Assembly: GCF_900169785.1 (NCBI RefSeq)
Contig: NZ_FWER01000003.1
Span: forward strand, 124,001 to 188,000
Origin: Rhizobium sullae
GTDB lineage: Bacteria > Pseudomonadota > Alphaproteobacteria > Rhizobiales > Rhizobiaceae
DNA: 64,000 nucleotides
Direction: 5' to 3'
The position numbers and the translations under genes are program-made. Under the pieces are notes generated by a model. The model was not told where the DNA came from. It was given only the letters and a program-made list of their open reading frames with translations, and did not search any database. This document shows, piece after piece, positions 9,831 to 17,926 of the stretch; the first letter of the stretch is position 1; each line of letters begins with the position of its first letter.

Positions 9831-10232
9831 TCAATGCGGCATCGACGACAGCGCCCCGATGATTTCCGCCGGCTGCATGGGTTCGCTGGAACGCAGCTTC
9901 ACCTTGCCGTCGCGATCGAGCAGCACGAGCCCGAACTCGCCAGGCCGCGGTCCTTCGAGGCCGTCGCGGATGTCGTCGGCATCGAGCTCGTAGGAGCCTT
10001 CGAAAAGCGGGAACACCCCGCCGCCGGCAATGCTGAACACCTCGATATCCTCCTCGATGAACCGCAGATGCGAGGTGCGCAGCAGCTCGTCCTGAACGGT
10101 CGCGCGATCGTCATCCGCATCCGCGAATATGATGAGCAGCCGTTTGTAACCGATGAACGGTTTGAGACAGTCCGGCGAAACGGGCGCACGCGGCGCCGGA
10201 CCCATGATTTCGCGTATGATTGATTTTAGCAT
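9831..10232 (-). CDS. DUF4174 domain protein
   Basis: A 133-residue protein starting MLKSIIREIMGPAPRAPVSPD. Most of its length matches the DUF4174 pattern: a thioredoxin-like start YKRLLIIFADADDDRATVQ, a middle with RFIEEDIEVFSI, and the closing FGLVLLDRDGKVKLRSSEPM followed by PAEIIGALS. The biochemical role of the family is unknown. The chosen ATG at 10232 is where the family-like sequence begins; an upstream in-frame extension would run through the 3' end of the next gene. It probably forms a transcription unit with the gene at 10328-10711. Confidence 0.8.
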   Translation of the reverse strand: MLKSIIREIMGPAPRAPVSPDCLKPFIGYKRLLIIFADADDDRATVQDELLRTSHLRFIEEDIEVFSIAGGGVFPLFEGSYELDADDIRDGLEGPRPGEFGLVLLDRDGKVKLRSSEPMQPAEIIGALSSMPH

Positions 10233-10327
10233 GGGGCTCACATCCTTCGTATCTGTCTTCAACGATTGGAAGTGAGACCGGTTCCCTGCCGGGTGGGGAC
10301 CGCGGTCCGGCCGCGATCCCTCAAGGC

Positions 10328-10711
10328 TCATTCGGGCGGTTTGCGTTCGGCCGTGCGGCTGGTGACGGCGACGATATCGGCGCCGCCATTGGCAAGAAGG
10401 CGCTTGCGCACCAGCACGCGCATGACGCGGGCGGCCGTCGAGAAGCTCATCTGATCGAGCGGACCCTCGCCTTCCCAGGGTTTGGTTAGTCTTTCGGTAA
10501 CGGCGCCGACAATGTTCATCGGCACGATATCGTCGCATTCGCGCATGGCTTCGAAGACGAGACTGATCGGGATGACCCGGCCTTCGAACGTGACGATCGG
10601 TTCGGTAAGTTCCGTATCCCATTCCTCGAAGGCATAGAGCGCTTCGCGGAAGAGTTCCTGAAGGGTGATCGGCGCGTGTCCGTTGTGAAGTGGCGGCAAG
10701 GCATTCGTCAT
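10328..10711 (-). CDS. Conserved hypothetical protein
   Basis: A 127-residue soluble protein (MTNALPPLHNGHAPITLQEL...) with no motif I recognise and no membrane segment. The ATG at 10711 has a strong gagaggag site upstream. It lies 95 bases upstream of the DUF4174 gene on the same strand, so co-transcription is likely. The composition is ordinary for the surrounding core genome, and codon use does not suggest transfer. Confidence 0.7.
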   Translation of the reverse strand: MTNALPPLHNGHAPITLQELFREALYAFEEWDTELTEPIVTFEGRVIPISLVFEAMRECDDIVPMNIVGAVTERLTKPWEGEGPLDQMSFSTAARVMRVLVRKRLLANGGADIVAVTSRTAERKPPE

Positions 10712-10776
10712 GTCTGTCTCCTCTCGTGGATTAAGCCAGTTCCTCCTCATCGGCCGGGATCGAAGCAGGACACACA

Positions 10777-10791
10777 GAACCCCAGGGGTTC
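10777..10791. promoter_or_regulatory. Inverted repeat GAACCCC-A-GGGGTTC
   Basis: A perfect 7-bp-arm dyad around a single A lies 66-80 bases upstream of the ATG at 10711. It could be an operator for that gene or the first hairpin of a + strand transcript ending at the terminator 10890-10930. Nothing in the sequence decides between the two. Confidence 0.35.
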
Positions 10792-10889
10792 TCTCCGGAC
10801 CGAATAACACGATCGATTTTATAGTGTAACACTCGCGTGATAAAGCGATTTATGCCCGCCGGGCTGCCAACGGGTGCCTTGAAACGGAT

Positions 10890-10930
10890 AAGCCATTGAT
10901 ATCGCTTAGGACATCAATGGCTTTTTTTTT
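10890..10930 (+). terminator. Strong intrinsic terminator with no upstream + strand gene
   Basis: An 11-bp perfect stem AAGCCATTGAT (10890-10900) / ATCAATGGCTT (10913-10923) runs into nine T residues (10922-10930). It reads on the + strand, but the nearest + strand coding gene ends at 9205. It may terminate an unannotated small RNA starting somewhere in 10712-10880. Confidence 0.75.
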
Positions 10931-10953
10931 CACTTTGAAGTGGAGATTTGAGC

Positions 10954-11700
10954 TTACTGTTCGAGCGCGAAGGTCACGTTGACCGTAACATTATAGGTGT
11001 TTTCACCGCCCTGGACCGGCACGGAAGCGTCGCTCGCCTCCTTCATCATCGCCGCGCGATAGGCCGGCTGCGGCAGGGGCCGAACGTTGTTTTCGCTGAT
11101 CTCGATGATGCGGCCGAGCTTCACGCCGGCAGCCTCCGTCAGCGTCTTTGCCTTCTTGATCGCCGCCGCAACGGCATCCTTGCGAGCCGCCTCGATCACT
11201 GCCTCCGGCTTGTCGTTGGTGAACTGGATGTCACCGCCCTGGTTGATGCCGAGCGTCACGGCCTGGTCGATGATGCCGCCCAGCTCGCCAAGATCGCGCA
11301 CGCGCACCGTCAGCCCGTTCGAAACCTGGTAGCCGATCAGCTCCGGCGGTTTCGGCTGGCCATCGGTGTTCTGCGGATAGTTATACTGCGGCTGCACCGA
11401 AAAGCCCGATGTCTGCAGATCCTTGTCGGCAATCCCGCCCTTCTTCAGCGCTGCCAGGACGCTCGCCATCGCCTTGTTGTTCTCGTCAAGCGCTTCGCGC
11501 GCCGTCTTCGCCTGTTTGACGACGGCAAGGTTGAGCACAGCCATATCCGGCGCCACCGCCGACTGGCCCTCGCCCGAGACCATGATCACCGGCTCGCGCG
11601 GCTTCGATTCGTCCGCCGCCGAAGCCGAAGCCCCCGCAAGCGCGGCCGGCATGCCGATCAGCACGCCGAAAGCCAAGTTCCTGATAGTCCGCAGCGCCAT
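10954..11700 (-). CDS. SIMPL-domain (DUF541) periplasmic protein
   Basis: A 248-residue secreted protein. Residues 1-29 (MALRTIRNLAFGVLIGMPAA plus LAGASASAA) are a signal peptide ending in an AxA cleavage site. The mature part is a SIMPL/DUF541 domain: IMVSGEGQSAVAPDMAVLNL, QTSGFSVQPQYNYP, IGYQVSNGLTVRVRDLGELG, AVAAAIKKAKTLTEAAGVKL and a C-terminal YNVTVNVTFALEQ. Family members (E. coli YggE) are periplasmic and linked to oxidative-stress tolerance; the mechanism is unknown. The ATG at 11700 has ggag 8 bases upstream and is preferred over the in-frame ATG at 11730. Confidence 0.88.
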   Translation of the reverse strand: MALRTIRNLAFGVLIGMPAALAGASASAADESKPREPVIMVSGEGQSAVAPDMAVLNLAVVKQAKTAREALDENNKAMASVLAALKKGGIADKDLQTSGFSVQPQYNYPQNTDGQPKPPELIGYQVSNGLTVRVRDLGELGGIIDQAVTLGINQGGDIQFTNDKPEAVIEAARKDAVAAAIKKAKTLTEAAGVKLGRIIEISENNVRPLPQPAYRAAMMKEASDASVPVQGGENTYNVTVNVTFALEQ

Positions 11701-11855
11701 TTTTTCACTCCTTGGTTGTCGCCATTTCACCTCACTCTTTGCCGATTGATTGTGAAGCTATTGCGGCAGCGTCTTGTCGCTGCATCCGAATTACGTTAGA
11801 GCGAAATCGCACCGGGGAACCATTGCCCCGCTGCCCGCGAGGCAAAGCCACGTGA

Positions 11856-11931
11856 GGGCCTGTAGCTCAATGGTTAGAGCCGGCGGCTCATAACCGCTTG
11901 GTTGGGGGTTCGAGTCCCTCCGGGCCCACCA
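11856..11931 (+). tRNA. tRNA with anticodon CAT (elongator Met or Ile2)
   Basis: A 76-nt cloverleaf with encoded CCA. The acceptor stem is GGGCCTG/CGGGCCC, the D arm contains AGCTCAATGGTTAGAG, the anticodon stem GGCGG/CCGCT encloses the loop CTCATAA (anticodon CAT), and the T arm contains GGTTCGAGTCCC. CAT can mean elongator methionine or the lysidine-modified Ile2 tRNA; the sequence alone does not settle it for me. Its 3' end is the integration site of the island that follows. Confidence 0.95.
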
Positions 11932-11932
11932 T
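11914..11932 (+). repeat. Left attachment site (attL core), 19-bp direct repeat
   Basis: GTCCCTCCGGGCCCACCAT spans the 3' part of the tRNA T arm, the acceptor strand and CCA. An identical copy is at 33921-33939. Integration therefore restores the tRNA gene, as is usual for tyrosine-integrase islands. Confidence 0.92.
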
Positions 11933-11937
11933 CGACC

Positions 11938-11964
11938 AAAAGCCTTGAAAATACAGGGCTTTTT
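11938..11964 (+). terminator. Terminator-like hairpin directly after the tRNA
   Basis: AAAAGCCTTG (11938-11947) pairs with CAGGGCTTTT (11954-11963), with one G-T pair. It lies on the island side of the att core, so the island itself supplies the transcription stop for the tRNA gene it occupies. Confidence 0.55.
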
Positions 11965-11983
11965 AGCGGTCTCTGCGTCCTCT

Positions 11984-12016
11984 GTACACATCAGCGTACA
12001 CATCGCCGTACCCATC
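11984..12016 (+). repeat. Three 12-bp-spaced GTACACATC repeats, candidate integrase arm sites (left)
   Basis: GTACACATC at 11984 and 11996 and GTACCCATC at 12008 recur with a 12-bp period between the att core and the integrase gene. Two copies of the same family with the same 12-bp spacing occur near the right end (33817-33837). Paired arm sites flanking a core are the classic layout for tyrosine integrases. Confidence 0.6.
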
Positions 12017-12041
12017 TGAGCTAGAAGGGAAAAGGCGTGAA

Positions 12042-13700
12042 ATGTACTTATGGAAGCGCAGTGGGGGATTCACCTTTCAACAAAGAATTCCTTCTAGTCT
12101 CAAGATCAGGTTCGGCACCTCGCCCCTCAGAGTGAATCTAGGGCCGATATCTGCCGCAACAGCGAAAAAAAGGGCTTTTCTGCTCGCGGCGGAAAGCCTG
12201 CGCCTGATGGAAAGTCCGACGATGACGAGAGAAATCCTTTTGAAAAGTCTGTCAACGCTGGCCCAAGAATTGAAATCCTTGGATCGAGAGCGCTTCGGTG
12301 CTGGTCTCGGCGAGCTGCGCGCCATGTCGCGAATAGCGGACGCGATAGAAGAAGGTGATGTTGATTTTCTCCCGGCCCTTCGTCGGGAAGAACAGGTCGC
12401 CATCGCTCGGAAGCGCGAGATCGAATTATTTCGCGATCGGTTAGGCAAAATCTCCGGCGCGCTTTCCAGCGATGCGGTTGCCTGGGAGGCCGAACGGGCA
12501 ACGTATGAAAGCGTCGTAAGCTTGCTTGGGAGAATTGAGCACCAAATCGCCGCTCCGGCTCCCCCGATAGCGGTTGAGGCTGACTCCGAACACGAGTGCG
12601 ACGAAAGGGCTTTCAAGCCAACAACGCTTTTGAGCGTAGCTGGGCGATCGATTCTCGATGCCAGAAAAGCCGCGCTGAACCCAGACGATAAGGACGGCAC
12701 GCGCTATGAGGAGCGCTTGGAAACAGCGTTTACGGCTTTTTTGGAGGTGATTGGCGACAAGCCACTCCGGTACTACCTGCCGATCCACATGCAGGATTTT
12801 GCGACCATTCTCGCTCGCGTGCCTGCGAATCGCTCGAAAATCAAATCTTTCAAAGGAATGACTTTGAAAGAAATGGGTGAGGCGAACTCGAAGTTGCCTG
12901 CGGATCAGCGTCGGCGATGCCTGTCCGAAACAACCGTCGGCAGCTATCTTTCTGAAGTGAAAAATATCTGGTCGCGAGTGGCGGCCGGGGTGCCAGGCCT
13001 TCGCGATATGGGGGCGTATAAGGTCACAATGCCAACAGAGGCTGAAGAGGCTATCGACCGTGACCCCTTGCTCTTGACGTCCGTCAATCTTTGGCTGCGT
13101 TCGGCAAGCGAAAGCGCATTGATCAGGAAGCCACACAAAGTCTGGCTACCTCTTGTTGGGCTACTGACGGGAATGCGGCTCGCCGAGCTCGTTTACCTGC
13201 AGAAGGCCGACATCGTGGATGTTGAAGGAAACGAGGTACTTGACCTTCGCCTTCCACTTTGGATCGACGGGCAAGAAGTGGATAGGCCGGTAAAAACCAA
13301 GGCTTCGAAGAGGATCGTGGCAATACATCCGTTGCTGCGAGAAACGGGCTTTGTCGAGTACATGAAGACATGCAAGACGAAAACTGGTTTTGTCTTTGAT
13401 CGTTTTCACAGTGCGGAAGACCCAGCGGACGCAGCTCAAAAGCAGATGTCTAATGACATGCATGGGCTCGGCATTCACATGAGGCAGAGACAGGTTTTTC
13501 ACAGCCTACGGCACAACGCCAAGGACTGGGTTCGTTCGAATGTCGGGGATCGTTTGGCCGATAAACAGTGCGGACATGCACTCAACGGGACAGCGGCCAA
13601 CTACGGTGCGAAGCTTTTGACGCCGCCGGAAGTAAGGCTAATAATGTCGATGCCTGCGCCGGAAGGAGTAGATTTCTCGCCGTTTATCTCTCGCCGTTAA
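12042..13700 (+). CDS. Tyrosine site-specific integrase of the island
   Basis: A 552-residue integrase. The N-terminus MYLWKRSGGFTFQQRIPSSL resembles the DUF6538-type domain found at the start of many proteobacterial integrases, followed by a SAM-like core-binding region (about 200-330) and the catalytic domain. Catalytic landmarks are the first Arg in LLTGMRLAELVYL (about residue 378), HSLRH (about 487-491), CGHALNG and the nucleophile Tyr in AANYGA (about 520). It starts 110 bases inside the left att core and reads away from the tRNA, the normal position for an island integrase, and it should catalyse integration at the 19-bp core. It appears intact. Confidence 0.93.
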   Translation: MYLWKRSGGFTFQQRIPSSLKIRFGTSPLRVNLGPISAATAKKRAFLLAAESLRLMESPTMTREILLKSLSTLAQELKSLDRERFGAGLGELRAMSRIADAIEEGDVDFLPALRREEQVAIARKREIELFRDRLGKISGALSSDAVAWEAERATYESVVSLLGRIEHQIAAPAPPIAVEADSEHECDERAFKPTTLLSVAGRSILDARKAALNPDDKDGTRYEERLETAFTAFLEVIGDKPLRYYLPIHMQDFATILARVPANRSKIKSFKGMTLKEMGEANSKLPADQRRRCLSETTVGSYLSEVKNIWSRVAAGVPGLRDMGAYKVTMPTEAEEAIDRDPLLLTSVNLWLRSASESALIRKPHKVWLPLVGLLTGMRLAELVYLQKADIVDVEGNEVLDLRLPLWIDGQEVDRPVKTKASKRIVAIHPLLRETGFVEYMKTCKTKTGFVFDRFHSAEDPADAAQKQMSNDMHGLGIHMRQRQVFHSLRHNAKDWVRSNVGDRLADKQCGHALNGTAANYGAKLLTPPEVRLIMSMPAPEGVDFSPFISRR

Positions 13701-13762
13701 AAACGGCCTTGCACCCGCTACCGCCGCCACGGTTTAATAGGCGAAACATCGGGTGTAGGCAC

Positions 13763-14461
13763 ATGAGAATCCGAGAATATTTCACTGGCAAATCGGACGT
13801 TACAAAGGCTCCTTCGGGGGCCTTTTTCAATGGACTTGTCAACAAATTTGACCTTCTCGCGGTCTCTCGACGCTTCGCCCACGCACCTCATGACCGCGCG
13901 ATAGTCTCTGATCTTCGCCAGCGCTCTCGGAACGCGGATGTGTCTGGCGCGGCGCTGCTAGAGGCCTATTTGGTATGGGAGCTGTCGCATTGGCGGCGGC
14001 TGGATATTCCGAAGCTAAGTCTGCTCTTGAGGTGGGTGCAGCGTTTTGATCCGAGCTTGTATGCCTATCTGTGTCACATCGACCAATTTCGGCAATGGAG
14101 AGACATCGCCGTCAGATCGGGCGCAGAGTTCAATAGGCTGGTCGCGTCTGGATACGAATGGCCGGACAGATGCGAGCCTTACTACCATCTTTCCGGCATA
14201 AAAGCCCTTGAGGGGATGCGTGCTGTCGGCGCTGGCCTATTGTCAGAACAAGCTAGAGTCTCCCTGGACCCAACGCCTGCTTCTCGCGCCGATACCGAAG
14301 TGGGAACGAGCGGCGGTGACGGATCGGGCGGCGGCGATAAGCGGCCCACTCCGAAGCCAAAAGGGGAAGATGAGGAGCCAATCAGCCCTCGCTCTTTTTT
14401 CGTCCCCGTCGATGTAGTGCCGGAAATGCTGCCGCCGTGGATTTCAAGGAGCGCCGATTGA
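13763..14461 (+). CDS. Hypothetical protein upstream of and coupled to dotA/traY
   Basis: A 232-residue protein I do not recognise. Residues 1-165 look globular and mostly helical with many aromatic residues (LEAYLVWELSHWRRLDIPKL, RWVQRFDPSLYAYLCHIDQF); about residues 185-215 are a Gly/Lys/Pro/Glu-rich linker (TSGGDGSGGGDKRPTPKPKG), and a short hydrophobic tail follows. The stop overlaps the start of the DotA/TraY gene (TGATG, 14459-14463), so the two are translated together and may act together. A longer in-frame reading from 13568 would overlap the integrase by over 130 bases, so I chose the ATG at 13763. Confidence 0.65.
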   Translation: MRIREYFTGKSDVTKAPSGAFFNGLVNKFDLLAVSRRFAHAPHDRAIVSDLRQRSRNADVSGAALLEAYLVWELSHWRRLDIPKLSLLLRWVQRFDPSLYAYLCHIDQFRQWRDIAVRSGAEFNRLVASGYEWPDRCEPYYHLSGIKALEGMRAVGAGLLSEQARVSLDPTPASRADTEVGTSGGDGSGGGDKRPTPKPKGEDEEPISPRSFFVPVDVVPEMLPPWISRSAD

Positions 14462-16512
14462 TGACTTTCGACCTCCTCGCGACACCACCGGCCACGGACA
14501 TTGCATGGTCTTGGCTAAATGCGATCTTACCAGATGATTCAAGTTCGCCGTGGGGGGCCGTGCTGTATACCTTCAGCGCCGCCCTGACGCTCTTCGCCTG
14601 TGGCCTGATCGGATACATGACGATTTCCGGAATCGTACAATCCGCTTACACTGGTAAGGTGCTTGGGGAACGCTGGCATAAGATTTTTACCCCCTTGCGA
14701 CTGATCGTCGGCATCGGCTTGCTCGTCCCGATCAACAGCGGTTTTTCCCCGGTCCATTTCCTCATTAAGGATATAGTGGGGCGGGTGTCGATCAACATCG
14801 CAAACGCGGTTTGGGTGGGGTTCGTGACGGATGTCGCTGGCCATGGCACGCCGATCTTGCCCACCAGCTCCGGAGGCTCCGGCCTTGTGCTGGACATAGC
14901 CGAACATGAAATTTGTGCTGCGGTTGGCAACGCAGTCGGACGCGGCCGGTACAATTCCACAAGCCCTATTCCCGATCCGCGCGGCGATGTCGGCGGCCTT
15001 GGAATCTTGGGATACCAGCAACAAGTTTCGTGGTCATACGGATCGGATTGCGGTCGGTTTTCGTTCACGATCCCCGACAATCGAGCGGCATTTTCAGAAG
15101 CTCGCCGAAACGCAGTCGCGACGATCGTCAGCGCGATCCGGCCAATCGCGACCGCATACGGCAAGGCGTATGCGGATGGCCGAAACCCAGGCGCGACGCC
15201 GGAAACGGCAATGCTTTCTGAATCGACTGGAAAGCTCCCTGCCGGGGTCGCTGAAGTGATCCGGGCAGCAGGGGCGGCATATGATGCGGTGATCTCCGAA
15301 GCTGCTCGTACGGAGGCCGTAAGTCTGGAAAGCGAGGCCCGTTCGAAACTCGTCGATACGGCAAAGGCACAAGGCTGGATCAGCGCGGGAAGCTACTGGC
15401 GATCTCTCGCCCAATTCTCGGAACTGACCGCCGCTCTTTCCGGGGAGAGGGTCGAGAACACGGCTCCCCGGTGGGGAAAGATGTCCGGCTTTGAGAACAC
15501 CATAAAGGCCGCTCTGGCGGGTCTGCGGCACCAGATAACCGGCGAGCAAATCGCCGTCGATCTCAGCGCCGCCGATCTCGCAGCGGCCGGGGATGAATCG
15601 GCGGACTTTTTGACCAAGGTACTCGGCCCGGTCACGCGCAATATTAGCGAATGGCTTGTTTCCACCGATCCGGACGCGGACCCGATGGGAGCAATGATCT
15701 CATCCGGACACGCGATGATTTCGGCCGCTGGAGTCGGTGTTGTCGCCGGAGCTGCGGCCAGCGCCGGGGCGTCAAATTGGCTCTCTGAGGCCGTAGGAGC
15801 TGGCGGGGCAATTGCGTGGTTGCTCGACTGGTCAAAGTTTGCCATCGGCGCTCTGTGGCTGATCGGCGCGGCATGGGCTTACGTCCTGCCGATGTTACCC
15901 TTTCTTCTCGTGATCGTCGCCGCCATCACATGGGCCTCTGCCATCATTGAGGCTATGATTGCGGCGCTTCTCTGGTCGCTGACCTGGCTGAGACAGGACA
16001 GCGATGATTTTGCCGGTCGGGCGCAGATGGCAGGGCTGATGCTCTTGGTCAATGTCGGCCTTCGACCAGTTCTCGCCGTCCTATCTCTGTGCGGCTCGTA
16101 CATGCTCCTGTCCATTTCCCTTGGAACCGTTCAGCGGCTTTTCGCGACCGCCTTTTTCGGAAGCACGGGCGGACACATCAGCGGACTTGCCGGTCTGATC
16201 GTCTCGCTACTCCTGCTGACGTTTATTCAGTGGTTTTTGTGCCTGCAGATTTTTGGCCTAATTGCCTCCCTTGCCGACAAGGTGGCGACCGGCTGGCTCG
16301 AAATGCCCTCAAGCGGCCAGATGGGCGAAGGCGGACACGTAGCGGCCGCTGTCGGCGGCGCTGCGGCCCTTGCGTCTCGGGGGACGCCGGGAGCCATTCC
16401 GCCGTCTCCTCGTCCGGAAAAAGAGGAACCTGACGATGACGACAACTCTAGTAGCAAGGCGACTGCCGTTTCGAGCGCGCCCCCGATCAAAAAACAGGAG
16501 AACAGCCGATGA
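14461..16512 (+). CDS. DotA/TraY-family integral membrane protein
   Basis: A 683-residue inner-membrane protein of the DotA/TraY family, a component of type IVB secretion and IncI-type conjugation machines. The family signature is strong at the N-terminus: SSPWGAVLYTFSAALTLFAC, VQSAYTGKVLGERWHKIFTP and LRLIVGIGLLVPINSGFSP. Two hydrophobic segments (about 30-60 and 85-110) are followed by a large soluble region (about 125-410), then a cluster of membrane segments (about 420-600) and a charged tail with DDDD. The start is fixed by the TGATG overlap with the upstream gene, and its end overlaps the next gene (ATGA, 16509-16512). No other type IVB genes are present in the window. Confidence 0.85.
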   Translation: MTFDLLATPPATDIAWSWLNAILPDDSSSPWGAVLYTFSAALTLFACGLIGYMTISGIVQSAYTGKVLGERWHKIFTPLRLIVGIGLLVPINSGFSPVHFLIKDIVGRVSINIANAVWVGFVTDVAGHGTPILPTSSGGSGLVLDIAEHEICAAVGNAVGRGRYNSTSPIPDPRGDVGGLGILGYQQQVSWSYGSDCGRFSFTIPDNRAAFSEARRNAVATIVSAIRPIATAYGKAYADGRNPGATPETAMLSESTGKLPAGVAEVIRAAGAAYDAVISEAARTEAVSLESEARSKLVDTAKAQGWISAGSYWRSLAQFSELTAALSGERVENTAPRWGKMSGFENTIKAALAGLRHQITGEQIAVDLSAADLAAAGDESADFLTKVLGPVTRNISEWLVSTDPDADPMGAMISSGHAMISAAGVGVVAGAAASAGASNWLSEAVGAGGAIAWLLDWSKFAIGALWLIGAAWAYVLPMLPFLLVIVAAITWASAIIEAMIAALLWSLTWLRQDSDDFAGRAQMAGLMLLVNVGLRPVLAVLSLCGSYMLLSISLGTVQRLFATAFFGSTGGHISGLAGLIVSLLLLTFIQWFLCLQIFGLIASLADKVATGWLEMPSSGQMGEGGHVAAAVGGAAALASRGTPGAIPPSPRPEKEEPDDDDNSSSKATAVSSAPPIKKQENSR

Positions 16513-16913
16513 AGATGAAGCTGATCATTTTGACCACCGCAATTTCGGCTCTCTCAGGCTCCGCATACGCGGAATGCTATCCTCTAACGGGCAGCCTAGT
16601 TGGAGGGTACGCGAAGCCTGCAGCAGTGGCTCATTGGCATTATGACCAATCGAAAAGCTCGCAAGACCTTTTCCCTTTTAGGAATGCCACTGGCGAGCCA
16701 ATGGAACTCGATCTACCGCCTTTTCTGTCAGCGCGGCGGCTCGATTCAGTAGGGTCTGCCTGGATGGTGACACTCAATCGAAAAATGACCGGGGTAGTAA
16801 CTTACGCTAATCGAGTGCGCTTCAAGGCTTTGAACGCCAACCCCGCCAGCGGCCCGGTTGGCGCGAAAATCGCGGTCACATGCACGTATACGGATCAGCT
16901 CACCCCCTACTGA
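16509..16913 (+). CDS. Small secreted protein in the dotA/traY operon
   Basis: A 134-residue protein with a signal peptide MKMKLIILTTAISALSGSAYA. The mature ~112 residues contain two Cys, one at the very start (AECYP) and one near the end (IAVTCTYTDQLTPY), which could form a disulfide linking the ends in the periplasm. No family is recognised. It overlaps the dotA/traY stop codon by 4 bases, so it is made with that protein. A periplasmic partner of the DotA/TraY protein is the obvious guess. Confidence 0.65.
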   Translation: MKMKLIILTTAISALSGSAYAECYPLTGSLVGGYAKPAAVAHWHYDQSKSSQDLFPFRNATGEPMELDLPPFLSARRLDSVGSAWMVTLNRKMTGVVTYANRVRFKALNANPASGPVGAKIAVTCTYTDQLTPY

Positions 16914-16926
16914 GGGGTGAGCTGAT
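16894..16926 (+). terminator. Strong hairpin overlapping the stop codon of the dotA/traY operon
   Basis: A 13-bp perfect stem, ATCAGCTCACCCC (16894-16906) / GGGGTGAGCTGAT (16914-16926), with a 7-nt loop that contains the TGA stop. Only a short T run follows, so it may be a terminator, a 3'-end stabiliser or a block against convergent transcription. Confidence 0.5.
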
Positions 16927-16932
16927 GTTTAG

Positions 16933-17193
16933 TCATGCACTCCAGTGCGTTAAGGCGGCGATAAGGAAAGAGCCGCCGTTAACGAGGGAAACCCCCGCAA
17001 GGCTTGCCCACCCAAACCAAGGCCACGGGCTTTTTGTTTCTCTCGCTTGCCTGGCAAAAATCCAGAAAAGAAACAGGAAGAATGCGGTCATGGCCCCGAG
17101 TTTTTCTGGATCGTTAAACTGGATAAATTCAGTATAAATTAGAAATTTCTCAACAATAAATGGCGTCAGTCCTGCCGAAAAGCTATTGTCCAC
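16933..17193 (-). CDS. Small inner-membrane protein (hypothetical)
   Basis: An 86-residue protein with two hydrophobic segments (AMTAFFLFLFWIFA, about residues 34-48, and FGWASLAGVSLVNGGSFLIA, about 60-80) flanking a charged KSPW loop. It starts with GTG at 17193, with ggag 8 bases upstream. It is last in a leftward series of small genes (17747, 17473, 17193) that converge on the dotA/traY operon. No family recognised; a small membrane factor for conjugation or exclusion is possible but unsupported. Confidence 0.45.
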   Translation of the reverse strand: MDNSFSAGLTPFIVEKFLIYTEFIQFNDPEKLGAMTAFFLFLFWIFARQARETKSPWPWFGWASLAGVSLVNGGSFLIAALTHWSA

Positions 17194-17269
17194 GCATAAT
17201 ACTCCATAAAATTTGCGCCATTTTCGCAGATAAAGAACTTTTTCCCCATTTCAAGCGATGATCCGCGCC

Positions 17270-17473
17270 TCAATGCTTTTTTCTTCTGCCTTTTCGAAAG
17301 GCGATCAAAAGCAAACAGAGACCTGCGATATAAGGCACTAGTGACGATACTGCTGACGCGACCGGGAGCTTTTCCGCCAGCGTCATTGCAGCGATGAAAT
17401 AGGTGGGCGGCACCAGCATGAGAGCGGTTATGCCGAGCCAGCGTTTGACAAAGAGGATAGCGTTATATTTCAT
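17270..17473 (-). CDS. Small two-TM membrane protein (hypothetical)
   Basis: A 67-residue protein (MKYNAILFVKRWLGITALML...) with two predicted membrane helices (about 12-31 and 40-60) and a highly basic C-terminus FRKGRRKKH, which would anchor the tail in the cytoplasm. A ggaag site precedes the ATG. It lies in the leftward small-gene series. No family recognised. Confidence 0.5.
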   Translation of the reverse strand: MKYNAILFVKRWLGITALMLVPPTYFIAAMTLAEKLPVASAVSSLVPYIAGLCLLLIAFRKGRRKKH

Positions 17474-17507
17474 CTTAAGCTTCCAACATTTACATCCAAC
17501 GGTTCAG

Positions 17508-17747
17508 TCAGCGTGACATAAGGCGGTCAAATGCCTGTAGCCCGTCTCGCTGAATCTCTTTGCACAGCTCTGCCGCTGTTCCGGGCAGCCGCGATTTGCG
17601 AAGGAGCCTTTTCTCTGACCTTCCGCGATGCTGGACGTATATGGCTGCGTGGTACCAGATCGTGACGCCGTTGCTGTCTTGCTGCTGGACTTCAAGCACC
17701 TCGACATTAACCGTCAAACCCCGGATTTTCGTGATCGTCTGCTTCAT
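17508..17747 (-). CDS. Small soluble hypothetical protein
   Basis: A 79-residue protein (MKQTITKIRGLTVNVEVLEV...) with alternating beta-like hydrophobicity at the start (VNVEVLEVQQQDSNGVTIWY) and a basic, helical C-terminal half. The ATG has gagga just upstream. The ~90 bases before it contain several GGATT(C/T) elements and a GGATTC-TTGA-GAATCC dyad at 17800-17815, a possible operator. No family recognised. Confidence 0.5.
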   Translation of the reverse strand: MKQTITKIRGLTVNVEVLEVQQQDSNGVTIWYHAAIYVQHRGRSEKRLLRKSRLPGTAAELCKEIQRDGLQAFDRLMSR

Positions 17748-17799
17748 GGGAAATCCTCGTTTCTATTTGATTTCATTGAGGATTTTGTAGCATAAATGT

Positions 17800-17815
17800 G
17801 GATTCTTGAGAATCC
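17800..17815. promoter_or_regulatory. GGATTC-TTGA-GAATCC dyad upstream of the 17747 gene
   Basis: A 6-bp-arm inverted repeat lies 53-68 bases upstream of the leftward start at 17747. Further GGATT words occur nearby (for example in gaggatttt, gggattctag and ggttggatttt between 17775 and 17880), suggesting a repeated regulator-binding element. Confidence 0.35.
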
Positions 17816-17926
17816 TTACGGCGGGAAAGATGTCGCTTATGGGATTCTAGCCGTTAACGGATTTGGTTGGATTTTAAGGGTTTTAGGAGGAGATCGTTTG
17901 CCTCGCTCTCGGCGGTAGGTAGGGGT

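Noticed and set aside
13568..13762. N-terminal extension of the 232-residue protein into the integrase gene
   Set aside because: It would overlap the integrase by more than 130 bases with no coding features; the ATG at 13763 is adequate.
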